This document shows, in pieces, positions 7,273 to 15,616 of a DNA stretch of 54,970 bases. The stretch's first letter is position 1. The number at the start of each line of letters is the position of its first letter. The translations under genes were made by a program, and so were the position numbers. This stretch comes from an uncultured Bacilli bacterium (lineage in GTDB: Bacteria; Bacillota_I; Bacilli_A; RF39; UBA660), in the NCBI GenBank assembly GCA_934086935.1, contig CAKOIQ010000007.1, forward strand, positions 1-54,970, read 5' to 3'. The notes below the pieces were generated by a model that was given only the letters and a program-made list of their open reading frames with translations, was not told the origin of the DNA and ran no database searches.

Positions 7273-9420
7273 ATGATTAAAAAGAAAGATGTTAGAATTG
7301 ATGGACAGCTATTTATCGATGATGACAATGTAATTAAAGGAGAAATTGGTAAAGTTGAAATAACTGAAACAAATTTAAAAGAATTTGCTGATATGTTGCA
7401 ATTTGATACTTTGGCTCAAGAATGTATATTAGAGGATTTATGCAGTTCTTATAATATTAGTAGAGAAGATATGTTTGTTTTAATTCATGAACTTAAAAAG
7501 AGAGGAAATAATATTGTTACTTTAAGTACTTCTGCTTCTCATGATGGTGATGATTTAAAAACTCAAGTTACTTTAATTCGTAATTTCGGACATGAAGAAT
7601 TAATTAATGATTTGTCTTATAATATTATAGATAATGAAGAAAATATTAAGGTTATGCTTATTTCTGATACAAGATTTGGTAGTATTTATCAACAAACTAC
7701 AATATTAAATGATATGTATTTAAAAGCTAAAGAAATGGGGGTTAAATATGTTTTTTTAACTGGTGATGTTGTAGAAGGTGTATATAGAGGGGCTAAAAGT
7801 ATTTATAATACAACTTTACATAAGGATGGTTATGATGATCAGGCTGATTATGTTGCTGCTTGTTTTCCGAGAATTCAAGGAATTACTACTTATTTCGTTA
7901 CTGGAGAACATGACTTAAGTTTTTTAAAGGGTACTGATAAGGTTGATATTGGTAAGCTAATTGCTGCTAAGAGAGATGATATGATTTATTTAGGTCCTAA
8001 GAGAAAGAAAGTATCTTTTGTAACAGGAGATAGAAGGGGTGGAAGTATTTCGTTCTACTTGCAACATTCAAGTGGCAATGTTCCTTATACAATTAGTTAT
8101 AAACCTCAACAAAAAATATCTTCATTAAGAAATGAAGATAAAACTGATATTTTAGTTACAAGTCATTTTGCGGCCTGCGATTCTTTTTTAAGAAGAGGTG
8201 TAAGAAGTTATCAAGTACCTACAGTTACTGCAACTACTGATGAAATGAAAGAAGCTAATACTCCGGTATATAATACAATTGGTAGTTGGATTATTTCTTT
8301 AGATAAAGATAAAAAAGGTTCTTTAAAAAGAACTTCACAAATGTATATTCCATATTATAAAACTATAAAAGATGATTATCGTACCTTTAAAAATTTAGAA
8401 ATTTCTGATCAAATATTAGTTCCTGTATCAGAAATACCTAAAAAAGATGATAAAGATAAAGTGTATAGTCAAATTAGAAATGGTGAAAGTGTTGAAGAAA
8501 TCTGTCAAAGATTGGGTATTTCACCTTTAAAATTTGGTGGTATAATTGAAGAACTTAAACACCGCGGTTATGATGTTGATATTAGTGGTGATGAACAAAA
8601 GTTAGTTGTTAAGAGAAAAAAAGGAAAAAGTAGTGGTAGTATCAAACCTAATATTGGTGAATTAAAGAAGATAAGACAAGTTTGGATATCTGACACTCAT
8701 TTGTGTAATGAAGCTCAACAATTAAATTTATTAAATAAAATATATAAAGAAGCTGCTGAAAGAGGAATTAGTACTATTTTACATTTTGGTGATGTACTTG
8801 ATGGTGATTATCATAATAGGCCAGAACACCAATATGCTTTATTTAGACTTGGAGCAACTAGACAACTTGATTATTTAACTAATTATTATCCTAAAGTTGA
8901 AGGAATTGAAACATATTTTATAACTGGTACTCATGATCAAACACATTGTAAAAATGGTGGAGTGTTTATTGGACCAGCTATTGAAGAAAAAAGACCAGAT
9001 ATGCATTTTTTAGGTGATGATATGGGAATATTCTATCCAGATGAAAGTAAAAAAACTTCTATAGAAATGTTTCATCCAGGTGGTGGGTGTTCTTCAAGTT
9101 TGTCATATAAAATGCAAAAATATATTGATAAAATGGAGCCTGGTACAAAACCTAATATAATAGGTAGTGGTCATTTTCATCAAAGTCATATGATGGCTTA
9201 TCGTAATGTTATTGCTTTTTTGATTCCTTGTTTAACTTCTAAGACTAATTTTGCTATTAGACAAGGTTTGGAAAATACAATGGGTGCATATTTCATTGAT
9301 ATGTATGTAAATAATGATGGCGATATTGAAATGATTGAATTTGAAGAAAAGAGATTTACTGAAAAAGATATTAAAAAAGATGATTATATGAAAACAAGAC
9401 AATTGGTACTTAAAAAATAA
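7273..9420 (+). CDS. Tandem wHTH-metallophosphoesterase protein
   Basis: The 715-residue product contains two copies of a small winged-helix-like segment followed by a calcineurin-type phosphoesterase domain. Copy 2 (about residues 410-715) keeps the metal ligands: SDTHLC, GDVLDGD, GTHD and GSGHFHQSH. Copy 1 (about residues 50-350) has SDTRFG, GDVVEG, GEHD and SHFAAC, so several ligands are lost and it is probably inactive. The wHTH segments end HELKKRG and EELKHRG. Nucleic-acid processing is plausible from this layout but not shown. I use ATG 7273 with upstream SD GGTAGG; a TTG three bases earlier is less likely. A TATAAT lies at 7232-7237. Confidence 0.8.
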   Translation: MIKKKDVRIDGQLFIDDDNVIKGEIGKVEITETNLKEFADMLQFDTLAQECILEDLCSSYNISREDMFVLIHELKKRGNNIVTLSTSASHDGDDLKTQVTLIRNFGHEELINDLSYNIIDNEENIKVMLISDTRFGSIYQQTTILNDMYLKAKEMGVKYVFLTGDVVEGVYRGAKSIYNTTLHKDGYDDQADYVAACFPRIQGITTYFVTGEHDLSFLKGTDKVDIGKLIAAKRDDMIYLGPKRKKVSFVTGDRRGGSISFYLQHSSGNVPYTISYKPQQKISSLRNEDKTDILVTSHFAACDSFLRRGVRSYQVPTVTATTDEMKEANTPVYNTIGSWIISLDKDKKGSLKRTSQMYIPYYKTIKDDYRTFKNLEISDQILVPVSEIPKKDDKDKVYSQIRNGESVEEICQRLGISPLKFGGIIEELKHRGYDVDISGDEQKLVVKRKKGKSSGSIKPNIGELKKIRQVWISDTHLCNEAQQLNLLNKIYKEAAERGISTILHFGDVLDGDYHNRPEHQYALFRLGATRQLDYLTNYYPKVEGIETYFITGTHDQTHCKNGGVFIGPAIEEKRPDMHFLGDDMGIFYPDESKKTSIEMFHPGGGCSSSLSYKMQKYIDKMEPGTKPNIIGSGHFHQSHMMAYRNVIAFLIPCLTSKTNFAIRQGLENTMGAYFIDMYVNNDGDIEMIEFEEKRFTEKDIKKDDYMKTRQLVLKK

Positions 9421-9422
9421 TT

Positions 9423-9448
9423 AAAAAGAATTCATTTGAATTCTTTTT
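9423..9448. terminator. Bidirectional terminator between convergent genes
   Basis: AAAAAGAATTCA/TGAATTCTTTTT hairpin shared by the phosphoesterase gene (plus) and gerM (minus). Confidence 0.85.
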
Positions 9449-10370
9449 ATATGGAATAAGTTTTATAAGAATTATTAATGTTATAAATGACTTTATTAAC
9501 TTTATAATTTTCTTTAATGGATAAATTTATGGAGTAAACTATATTTTCTATTTGATTATTATTTAATCGATTAAATAATTCAGAATTTAAATTTATTAAA
9601 ATTGTATCTTCTGTTTGTTCATGACTCATTTTTTGAATATCTTTTAAATAACTTATTAATCCAGTTTGATAAACAGATTTTGAGGCAAGTTCTTCAATGA
9701 TTATTTCAATCTTGTCTTTATTTTCATTATTTACAATGGTTACAGGAACATAGTAGTAATAATCATTGTATTTTGACAAATAATAGATTGTAGTTTTATT
9801 TGTTCCTTTTATACTGGTAAAATCATATATATGATTGATTCCGTAAGTTCTATCTAATACAGGATCAATGTATTTACCACTATTAGGTAATTTTGTTAAA
9901 ATATTTCCTTCGATGTAAATAGATATTTTATTGATGTCTTTTATGCTGGTTATAGAATAGATTATGGAACTAATTAATTTTTCTTCTTCCAGTTGATCGA
10001 TGTTAAGAAAATCTTTACTAAAGTTTAATTTTACTAGGTCTTTATCAATACTTAAAGAGAGTAATTTTGTGTTTTGGGGTATAATTGGTTTAAATCCTTC
10101 TTTAATATAGTTTGATTTATCACTTTTTATTGTTAGATATTTTATGATTTCTTTTATTTGTTTTTCCTTTTCTTGTTCATCTAAATATATTGAAACTCGA
10201 CCAATATAGTTGTTATTATCTAATAAATATATTATTGATTCTGGTTTGTTTGTTATTTTTTCGTTTATTTTGTTTGTTTTTTCTTTGGTTGGAAATATCC
10301 AGACCATTAATATTATAAATAGGCTTGATATGATTAGAAATAGCCTTTTTTTAAGCTTATTTTTTAACAT
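9447..10370 (-). CDS. gerM: GerM-like spore germination/sporulation protein
   Basis: A 307-residue protein with an N-terminal membrane helix or lipid-free signal anchor (residues 9-26) and two GerMN-type domains. The first (about 70-165) contains LLSLSIDKDLVKLNFSKDF and a Tyr-Ser-Ile-Thr helix. The second (about 190-300) repeats that layout with ILINLNSELFNRL. GerM is an extracytoplasmic sporulation protein that helps localise the engulfment machinery and affects germination in Bacillus. It follows gerE on the same strand, as in the B. subtilis gerE-racE-gerM region. The start has the SD TGGAGG. Confidence 0.8.
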   Translation of the reverse strand: MLKNKLKKRLFLIISSLFIILMVWIFPTKEKTNKINEKITNKPESIIYLLDNNNYIGRVSIYLDEQEKEKQIKEIIKYLTIKSDKSNYIKEGFKPIIPQNTKLLSLSIDKDLVKLNFSKDFLNIDQLEEEKLISSIIYSITSIKDINKISIYIEGNILTKLPNSGKYIDPVLDRTYGINHIYDFTSIKGTNKTTIYYLSKYNDYYYYVPVTIVNNENKDKIEIIIEELASKSVYQTGLISYLKDIQKMSHEQTEDTILINLNSELFNRLNNNQIENIVYSINLSIKENYKVNKVIYNINNSYKTYSI

Positions 10371-10403
10371 TTTACCTCCAATTAAATATATTCTGATTGT
10401 ATT

Positions 10404-10427
10404 AAAAAAAGTCGTTTAAAACGACTT
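10404..10427 (-). terminator. Terminator after gerE
   Basis: On the minus strand AAGTCGT/ACGACTT forms a stem followed by seven T, between gerE and gerM. gerM therefore probably has its own promoter. Confidence 0.75.
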
Positions 10428-10632
10428 ATAATGAAATTTCACCTAATTTAATTAATTCTAATATTGCATTTGAACGATTTTTAACGTTTAATTTTTGCAT
10501 CACATTGGAAATGTGATTTCTAACTGTTTTTTGACTAATACCAAGATAATCGCTAATTTCATTTGTACTTTTGTTAAGTACTAATAGTTCAAATATTTCT
10601 TTTTCTCTATTAGTAAGTATACTTTTTTGCAT
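10426..10632 (-). CDS. gerE: GerE, LuxR-type spore-coat transcription regulator
   Basis: The 68-residue protein is a free-standing LuxR/GerE helix-turn-helix, close in length to B. subtilis GerE (74). Matches include REKEIFELLV near the start, KTVRNHISNVMQKLNVK for the recognition region and ELIKLGEISL at the end. GerE is the last transcription factor of the mother-cell cascade and tunes sigma-K-dependent coat genes. Position next to gerM supports the assignment over a generic LuxR fragment. A sigma-K-like promoter lies just upstream. Confidence 0.88.
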   Translation of the reverse strand: MQKSILTNREKEIFELLVLNKSTNEISDYLGISQKTVRNHISNVMQKLNVKNRSNAILELIKLGEISL

Positions 10633-10661
10633 TTTTACCTCACTTTCAGTATCTTCACTGA

Positions 10662-10689
10662 TATTTTATGAAAAAGAAACATTTTAGTG
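10662..10689 (-). promoter_or_regulatory. Putative sigma-K promoter of gerE
   Basis: On the minus strand the -10-like CATAAAATA (10670-10662) fits CATANNNTA and a CAC element (10689-10687) lies 16 bases upstream. This matches the sigma-K pattern known for gerE in Bacillus. Confidence 0.5.
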
Positions 10690-10703
10690 AGGAAATAAGT
10701 ATT

Positions 10704-11198
10704 TTATTGATATTTAACAGTGATATATTTTTTCTCTTTAAATTCTTTTTGAATAGTCCTTATAATATTATTAGCTTCTTTATAGGATGATTTTTTAGAA
10801 GAAAGGGTAACTGTTATTTGATCATCTTTTATTTTAATAAAGCTTTTAATATTATGAGTATCTAGTATTAACTTTTCAAGAGCTTCTTCTTTACCTTTAT
10901 TATAGTTAATATTTTGAATCTTTTCATAAGCATTACTTTTTTCTTCAGCATTTGAATTCTTATCAATTAATTTTGATTCTAATTCATTCATTTCTTTTAG
11001 AACTGCTTCATCATCTTCAATCCTTAGAGTAGCTAGTGAATCATTTTCATCAATTTTAGTATTTGTTTTTTCACTACGAGTTTTTTCAGATTCAATAAGT
11101 GAAGATAAAGATGCTTCAGGCATAGCAACATAATATACTGATAATACTAAAATAAGACTAAATAAAGTTAAAAACCATAATTTTTGTTTGTTTATCAT
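10704..11198 (-). CDS. spoIIIAH: SpoIIIAH-like engulfment/feeding-tube protein
   Basis: The 164-residue protein begins with the characteristic N-terminus QKLWFLTLFSLILVLSVYY, a membrane helix. A charged coiled region follows (about 35-100). The C-terminal part resembles the YscJ/FliF ring-building fold, with EEALEKLILD through KEFKEKKYITVKY. SpoIIIAH in the mother-cell membrane binds SpoIIQ across the septum and helps form the channel feeding the forespore. B. subtilis SpoIIIAH is about 218 residues, so this is a shorter form. It lies next to gerE with no other spoIIIA genes in the window. The SD is GGAGG. Confidence 0.82.
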   Translation of the reverse strand: MINKQKLWFLTLFSLILVLSVYYVAMPEASLSSLIESEKTRSEKTNTKIDENDSLATLRIEDDEAVLKEMNELESKLIDKNSNAEEKSNAYEKIQNINYNKGKEEALEKLILDTHNIKSFIKIKDDQITVTLSSKKSSYKEANNIIRTIQKEFKEKKYITVKYQ

Positions 11199-11372
11199 AT
11201 ATCCTCCAATTATTAAATTATATTAAATTAGTTTTATTTTATTACTATATAATCCATCTAAGAATATTAAACATTAATCTAAAAATATATCTTAATCTCA
11301 TTTGTTCCTTTCTAATTTGGCTTACTTAATATTTATATTAAACATTTTTACTTTATTTCCTTTTTATTTTGT

Positions 11373-11400
11373 TTGAAAGTTGATTATTTTTAGATAAAAT
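11373..11400 (+). promoter_or_regulatory. Sigma-A-type promoter for the CmpB-family gene
   Basis: TTGAAA, 16-base spacer, TAAAAT, 24 bases before the ATG at 11424. Confidence 0.55.
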
Positions 11401-11423
11401 AGTATATTTAATATGAGGTTAAT

Positions 11424-12110
11424 ATGAGACAGTTATATATTTACTTAATGTTTTTAATCATTTATTCTTTATTAGGATATATATATGAAGTTTTTTATCA
11501 GAGGGTTATTTTTAAAAAATGGGTTAATCCTGGTTTTTTACATGGACCTTATTGTTTGATGAGCGGAATTTATTCTTTGATTATTATTTATTTATTAAAT
11601 GGTTATTATAATGATCCCTTTGTTATATTTGTTTTTGGAACCATTATTTCATGTTTGATTGAATATTATGTTAGTTATTTATTCGAAAAGATTTTTAAAT
11701 GTAAATTTTGGGATTATAGTGGTTATAAATATAATATTAACGGAAGAATTTGTATTAATAAAAATATTTTAGATGGTTTTCTTAGCCTAATTATTATTTA
11801 TGTTTTTAATCCTTTATTAAATTATGTAATTAGATATATTGATATGTTATATTTGAAATATATTTGTATTTGTTTGATGTTTATTATTTTAATTGATTTT
11901 ATTTTTAGTTTTTTTGAAGCTAAGAGGATTTGTGATATTGCTAATTATATGGATCTTATTTTAAATGAATATGTTAAAAATAAAAATATTAAACTTAATA
12001 AGATTAAAATGAGATTAATATATGCTTATCCTTATCTTATTAATAATGATAGGGTTGTTAAAAGATTATATAAACTAAAAAAAGATTTTTCGAAAAGAAA
12101 GAATTTGTAA
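11424..12110 (+). CDS. CmpB-family putative ABC transporter permease
   Basis: A 228-residue polytopic membrane protein with the conserved opening of the ABC_trans_CmpB (PF06541) family: SLLGYIYEVFYQ, then VNPGFLHGPYCLMSG. About five to six membrane helices follow and the C-terminal tail is basic. Function of the family is not established. The gene has its own promoter and terminator, so it is not co-transcribed with the exporter downstream. Its closeness to the bacteriocin-like operon raises the question of a role in immunity, which is speculation. Confidence 0.75.
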   Translation: MRQLYIYLMFLIIYSLLGYIYEVFYQRVIFKKWVNPGFLHGPYCLMSGIYSLIIIYLLNGYYNDPFVIFVFGTIISCLIEYYVSYLFEKIFKCKFWDYSGYKYNINGRICINKNILDGFLSLIIIYVFNPLLNYVIRYIDMLYLKYICICLMFIILIDFIFSFFEAKRICDIANYMDLILNEYVKNKNIKLNKIKMRLIYAYPYLINNDRVVKRLYKLKKDFSKRKNL

Positions 12111-12136
12111 TAAAAATTACAGATTCTTTTTCTTTT
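12099..12136 (+). terminator. Rho-independent terminator
   Basis: AAGAATTTGTAAT pairs with ATTACAGATTCTT (13 bp, one G-U) and a T-rich tail follows. It separates the CmpB-family gene from the exporter operon. Confidence 0.8.
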
Positions 12137-12203
12137 CCACAATTTTATTTTTTTTAAAGGAAATATTTGTTTTTTAGTTAAAAGAAATAGTGAAGGGTGA
12201 AAA

Positions 12204-14198
12204 ATGATGAATAAGATTATTATAAGACAAGATGATGAAGCTGATTGTGGTGCTTGCTGTTTATATTCTATTATTTCATATTTTAAAGGCTTTGTGCCTT
12301 TAGAAATAATTAAGTATGATACTTTGACAACTAGAAATGGAACAACGTTTTTAAACCTTAAAAATGCAGCATTAAAATATGGTTTTGACGTTATTGGGTT
12401 TAAAGGTAATATTAATAATAATAATTTACCGTGTATTATTCAGGTAAAAATAAATGGTTTTAATCATTTTATTGTAGTATACGAAATACATGATAATTAT
12501 TATTTATGTATGGATCCGGCTAAAGGTTTAATAAAAATTAATATAAATGATTTTAACAATATATTTTCGGGTAATGTTTTAAGATTGACCCCGATAAATA
12601 ATATAGTTAAATACAAGAAAAATAATTATTTTTTAAATTATTTATATTCTTTATTTAAAGAAAATATTAAAACTATTATATCAATAGTTTTAATTAGTAT
12701 ATTATTTGTTTTTTCCAGCTATATTAGTATTTATATTTTAAAGTCATTAATAAATAATTATTATTTTTTGTTATTATCTTTTTATGTTCTTCTTTCATCG
12801 TTTAAAATAGTTTTAGATTATATGAAAAATTATTATTTGGCTTACTTGAATTTTAATGTTAATACTAAAATAATTTATGGTTATCTTAAACATTATTTTA
12901 AGTTACCCTTTAAATATATTCAGTTAAAGAATTCTGGGGATATTATTTCCCGAATAAATGATATTAATAGTTTTAAAGATTTTTTTGGAAAAGAATTAGT
13001 TAATATGCTCCTTTATTTGATATTCTTGTTAGGAACCATAATAATATTGTTCTTTTATAATTATTATTTAAGTTTTTATATTATTTTTATTACTATACTA
13101 TTGTTATTCGTGGGATATTTATTAAGTAAAAAATATAATAAATATTACTATGATGTTATTGATGGTGAAAATGATTTTATGAATTTAAATATTGAGTATA
13201 TCAATAAAATTAAAATTATTAAGAATATTCGTAAAGAAGATTTATTTTTAAATAAGATTAGTGATTCTTCAATAAATAATTATAATAATTATTTTAATTT
13301 GGAGTGTAAGATTAATATCTTTAATTTGATTCTGAATGTTTATAATTTAATGCTTTTTGTTATTTCTTTTGTTTTATTAATTTTTAATAAATATTCAATC
13401 TCTAATATTTTTATGATTTATATTTTTTTAAATTATTTTTATGAGAGTGTTAGTTATTACTATTCTTTATTACCAAGTTTTATTTATTTTAAAAATGTTT
13501 TATCAAGGATTAATGCTATTTACTATCTTGAAGATAAATGCTTTTTAAAGCCTTTAAAAATTAATAATTTTGATATATATGTTAATCAACTATCTTATAT
13601 CATTGGTAATAAGAAGATATATGATAAATTTAACTTAAATATAAAGATGGGTGAAAAAGTTTTATTACTAGGTGAAAATGGTAGTGGTAAAAGTACTTTA
13701 TTTAACTTAATTGTTAAAAATATTGATAATTATAAAGGCGATATATTTATTGGAAAAAATAATATAAGAAAAATTAAATATAATGATTTAGGCAATGTAG
13801 TATCTTATGTATCTCAAGATAATGATATATTTATTGATACTTTTTTAAATAATATTATTTTGGATAATGATTATGATGAATATAAATTTAAATTGATTTT
13901 AGATTTAGTTGATTTAAATGATTTTATTAAAAATAAAAACTACAATTATAATATATTGTTAAGAGACAATATTAGTGGTGGTGAAAAACAAAAAATTATT
14001 TTAGCAAGATCATTATATAGAGATTTTAATATTTTACTTTTAGATGAAGCTTTAAGTGAAATAAGTAAATATTCAAGAATGAAAATTATTAATAATATTA
14101 ACGGATATTTTAAAAATAAAACTATTATTTATATAAGTCATTTTTATGAAAAATATCCTTTTGATAAAATAATTAATTTAACTGATAGGAAGGAGTAA
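12204..14198 (+). CDS. C39-peptidase ABC exporter for double-glycine peptides
   Basis: The 664-residue protein is a peptidase-containing ABC transporter that cleaves GG leaders and exports the peptide. The N-terminal C39 domain has Cys15 in EADCGACCL, His88 in FNHFIVVYE and Asp104 in MDPAKG. A six-helix permease core follows (about 150-430). The ATPase has Walker A GENGSGKST, the signature ISGGEKQKI and Walker B ILLLDEA. It is slightly shorter than typical family members (about 700). Two overlapping GG-leader peptide genes begin four bases after its stop, giving its likely substrates. No accessory HlyD-type protein is visible nearby. Confidence 0.92.
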   Translation: MMNKIIIRQDDEADCGACCLYSIISYFKGFVPLEIIKYDTLTTRNGTTFLNLKNAALKYGFDVIGFKGNINNNNLPCIIQVKINGFNHFIVVYEIHDNYYLCMDPAKGLIKININDFNNIFSGNVLRLTPINNIVKYKKNNYFLNYLYSLFKENIKTIISIVLISILFVFSSYISIYILKSLINNYYFLLLSFYVLLSSFKIVLDYMKNYYLAYLNFNVNTKIIYGYLKHYFKLPFKYIQLKNSGDIISRINDINSFKDFFGKELVNMLLYLIFLLGTIIILFFYNYYLSFYIIFITILLLFVGYLLSKKYNKYYYDVIDGENDFMNLNIEYINKIKIIKNIRKEDLFLNKISDSSINNYNNYFNLECKINIFNLILNVYNLMLFVISFVLLIFNKYSISNIFMIYIFLNYFYESVSYYYSLLPSFIYFKNVLSRINAIYYLEDKCFLKPLKINNFDIYVNQLSYIIGNKKIYDKFNLNIKMGEKVLLLGENGSGKSTLFNLIVKNIDNYKGDIFIGKNNIRKIKYNDLGNVVSYVSQDNDIFIDTFLNNIILDNDYDEYKFKLILDLVDLNDFIKNKNYNYNILLRDNISGGEKQKIILARSLYRDFNILLLDEALSEISKYSRMKIINNINGYFKNKTIIYISHFYEKYPFDKIINLTDRKE

Positions 14199-14201
14199 AT
14201 A

Positions 14202-14336
14202 ATGCTTACTAATAAAGAATTGAATCTAGTTAATGGTGGAGCTATTAAATGGACTGTAGGACTTGTTATTGGATCTTTTCTTACTTTATTAATTGGCATT
14301 ATTGATGGATATATACGTCCATTGAAATGTAATTAA
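14202..14336 (+). CDS. Double-glycine leader peptide A (candidate class IIb bacteriocin)
   Basis: A 44-residue peptide. The leader MLTNKELNLVNGG fits the double-glycine consensus (acidic/hydrophobic spacing before GG). Cleavage would leave 31 residues beginning AIKWTVG. The mature part is hydrophobic and contains the GxxxG motif GLVIG, which in two-peptide bacteriocins mediates helix-helix pairing. It ends RPLKCN with one Cys. The SD AGGAG sits in the end of the exporter gene. The stop overlaps the next start (TAATG), so the two peptides would be made in equal amounts. No homolog recognised. Confidence 0.78.
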   Translation: MLTNKELNLVNGGAIKWTVGLVIGSFLTLLIGIIDGYIRPLKCN

Positions 14337-14482
14337 TGAGTAACGAGGAATTATCTAAAATAACTGGTGGAATAAATGGTACTATTATTAATGCGATAAG
14401 TAGACTTATTGCTACTTTACTTGAATTAGGTAGAACCATTGGTTCTTCATTAAAAAGAAGTATATATAAGAATAAATGTTAG
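14336..14482 (+). CDS. Double-glycine leader peptide B (candidate class IIb bacteriocin partner)
   Basis: A 48-residue peptide whose ATG overlaps the stop of peptide A. The leader MSNEELSKITGG is a clear double-glycine leader. The predicted 36-residue mature part begins INGTIIN, carries the GxxxG motif GRTIG, and has a basic end (LKRSIYKNKC) with a terminal Cys. Two adjacent GG peptides with GxxxG motifs plus a C39 exporter are the hallmark of class IIb two-peptide bacteriocins; a signalling pair is the alternative. No immunity gene follows: cca begins after 45 bases with its own promoter. Confidence 0.76.
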   Translation: MSNEELSKITGGINGTIINAISRLIATLLELGRTIGSSLKRSIYKNKC

Positions 14483-14511
14483 TTCACAAAGTTACTATTA
14501 TTTGGTATACT
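14483..14511 (+). promoter_or_regulatory. Sigma-A-type promoter for cca-dnaD-nth
   Basis: TTCACA, 17-base spacer, TATACT, directly after the peptide B stop and 16 bases before the cca ATG. Confidence 0.6.
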
Positions 14512-14527
14512 TAATAGGGTGTATTAA

Positions 14528-15610
14528 ATGAACTCTAATATAGAAAAAGTATTAAAAAAAATCGAAAATAGTGGGTTTGAGGCTTATGTTGTAGGTGGAT
14601 TTGTTAGAGATAATATTTTAGGCATTAATACTACTGATGTTGATATATGTACTAATGCTTTGCCTAAAGATATCATTAAGATTTTTAATGTAAAAAAAGA
14701 AACTGAAAATTATGGCTCTATTAGTTTAAATGATGGGGTTTATAATTATGATATTACAACATATCGAAAAGAATCTTCATATGAAAATAGAAGACCACAA
14801 AGTATTGAATACACAAGTAATTTAATATTAGATATTCAAAGAAGAGATTTTACTATTAATTCTTTGTGTATGAGTAGCAGTGGACAGATATTTGATTACT
14901 TGAATGGTTTAAATGATATTAAAGATAAAACTATTAGAGTTATAGGTAATACGAATACTAAATTAACAGAAGATCCTTTAAGAATATTAAGAGCAATTCG
15001 ATTTGCTGCAGTATTAGATTTTAAATTAGATAGTAAAATTATTTTATTTATTAAAAGTAACAAAAGTTTAATTGATTCTTTAAGCTTTACAAGAAAAAAA
15101 GAAGAACTAGATAAAATGTTTTCTTCAAGGAATGCACTAAATGGGCTTAATCTTTTAAAAAAATTGGATTTACTAGATACACTAAAGATAAATTATGATA
15201 ATATAGTTGTTGTACCGGATATATTAGGAATATGGGCACAAATTACATATGATGAGAGATATCCTTTTACTAGAAATAGTAGAGAAAGTATTAAAAAAAT
15301 AAGAAAACTTTTAATACAAGGAAATATTACTGATTATGATTTATATACTTATGGGTTATATATTTGTAGTGTTGCGGCAGATGTCCTCAATTATTCTAAA
15401 GAAGAATTAAATGTTAGATATAAAAAATTGCCAATATATTCACAAAAAGATTTAGTGATTAATTCTCATGATATTATTGAGATATTAAAGATTGAACCAT
15501 CTAATAAAATTAAAGACATTTTTAATGATTTAGTTATCAATGTTCTTAATGGTAGTTTATTAAATGATAAGGATGTACTTATAAAATATATACAACGTAA
15601 ATGGGAGTGA
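14528..15610 (+). CDS. cca: CCA tRNA nucleotidyltransferase
   Basis: A 360-residue class II nucleotidyltransferase that adds or repairs the 3' CCA of tRNAs. The head domain has VVGGFVRDNILG and the DVDIC metal-binding Asp pair. RRDFTINSL and the neck motif EDPLRILRAIRFA follow, including the Arg that reads the incoming nucleotide. Length is close to the Bacillus enzyme. It opens a block with the Bacillus order cca, dnaD, nth, ponA, recU. Confidence 0.93.
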   Translation: MNSNIEKVLKKIENSGFEAYVVGGFVRDNILGINTTDVDICTNALPKDIIKIFNVKKETENYGSISLNDGVYNYDITTYRKESSYENRRPQSIEYTSNLILDIQRRDFTINSLCMSSSGQIFDYLNGLNDIKDKTIRVIGNTNTKLTEDPLRILRAIRFAAVLDFKLDSKIILFIKSNKSLIDSLSFTRKKEELDKMFSSRNALNGLNLLKKLDLLDTLKINYDNIVVVPDILGIWAQITYDERYPFTRNSRESIKKIRKLLIQGNITDYDLYTYGLYICSVAADVLNYSKEELNVRYKKLPIYSQKDLVINSHDIIEILKIEPSNKIKDIFNDLVINVLNGSLLNDKDVLIKYIQRKWE

Positions 15611-15616
15611 TGTAAA

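Noticed and set aside
10210..10419. 69-codon plus-strand ORF over the gerM start
   Set aside because: It lies antisense to the well-supported gerM N-terminus and has no SD; hydrophobic content is the mirror of the signal anchor.
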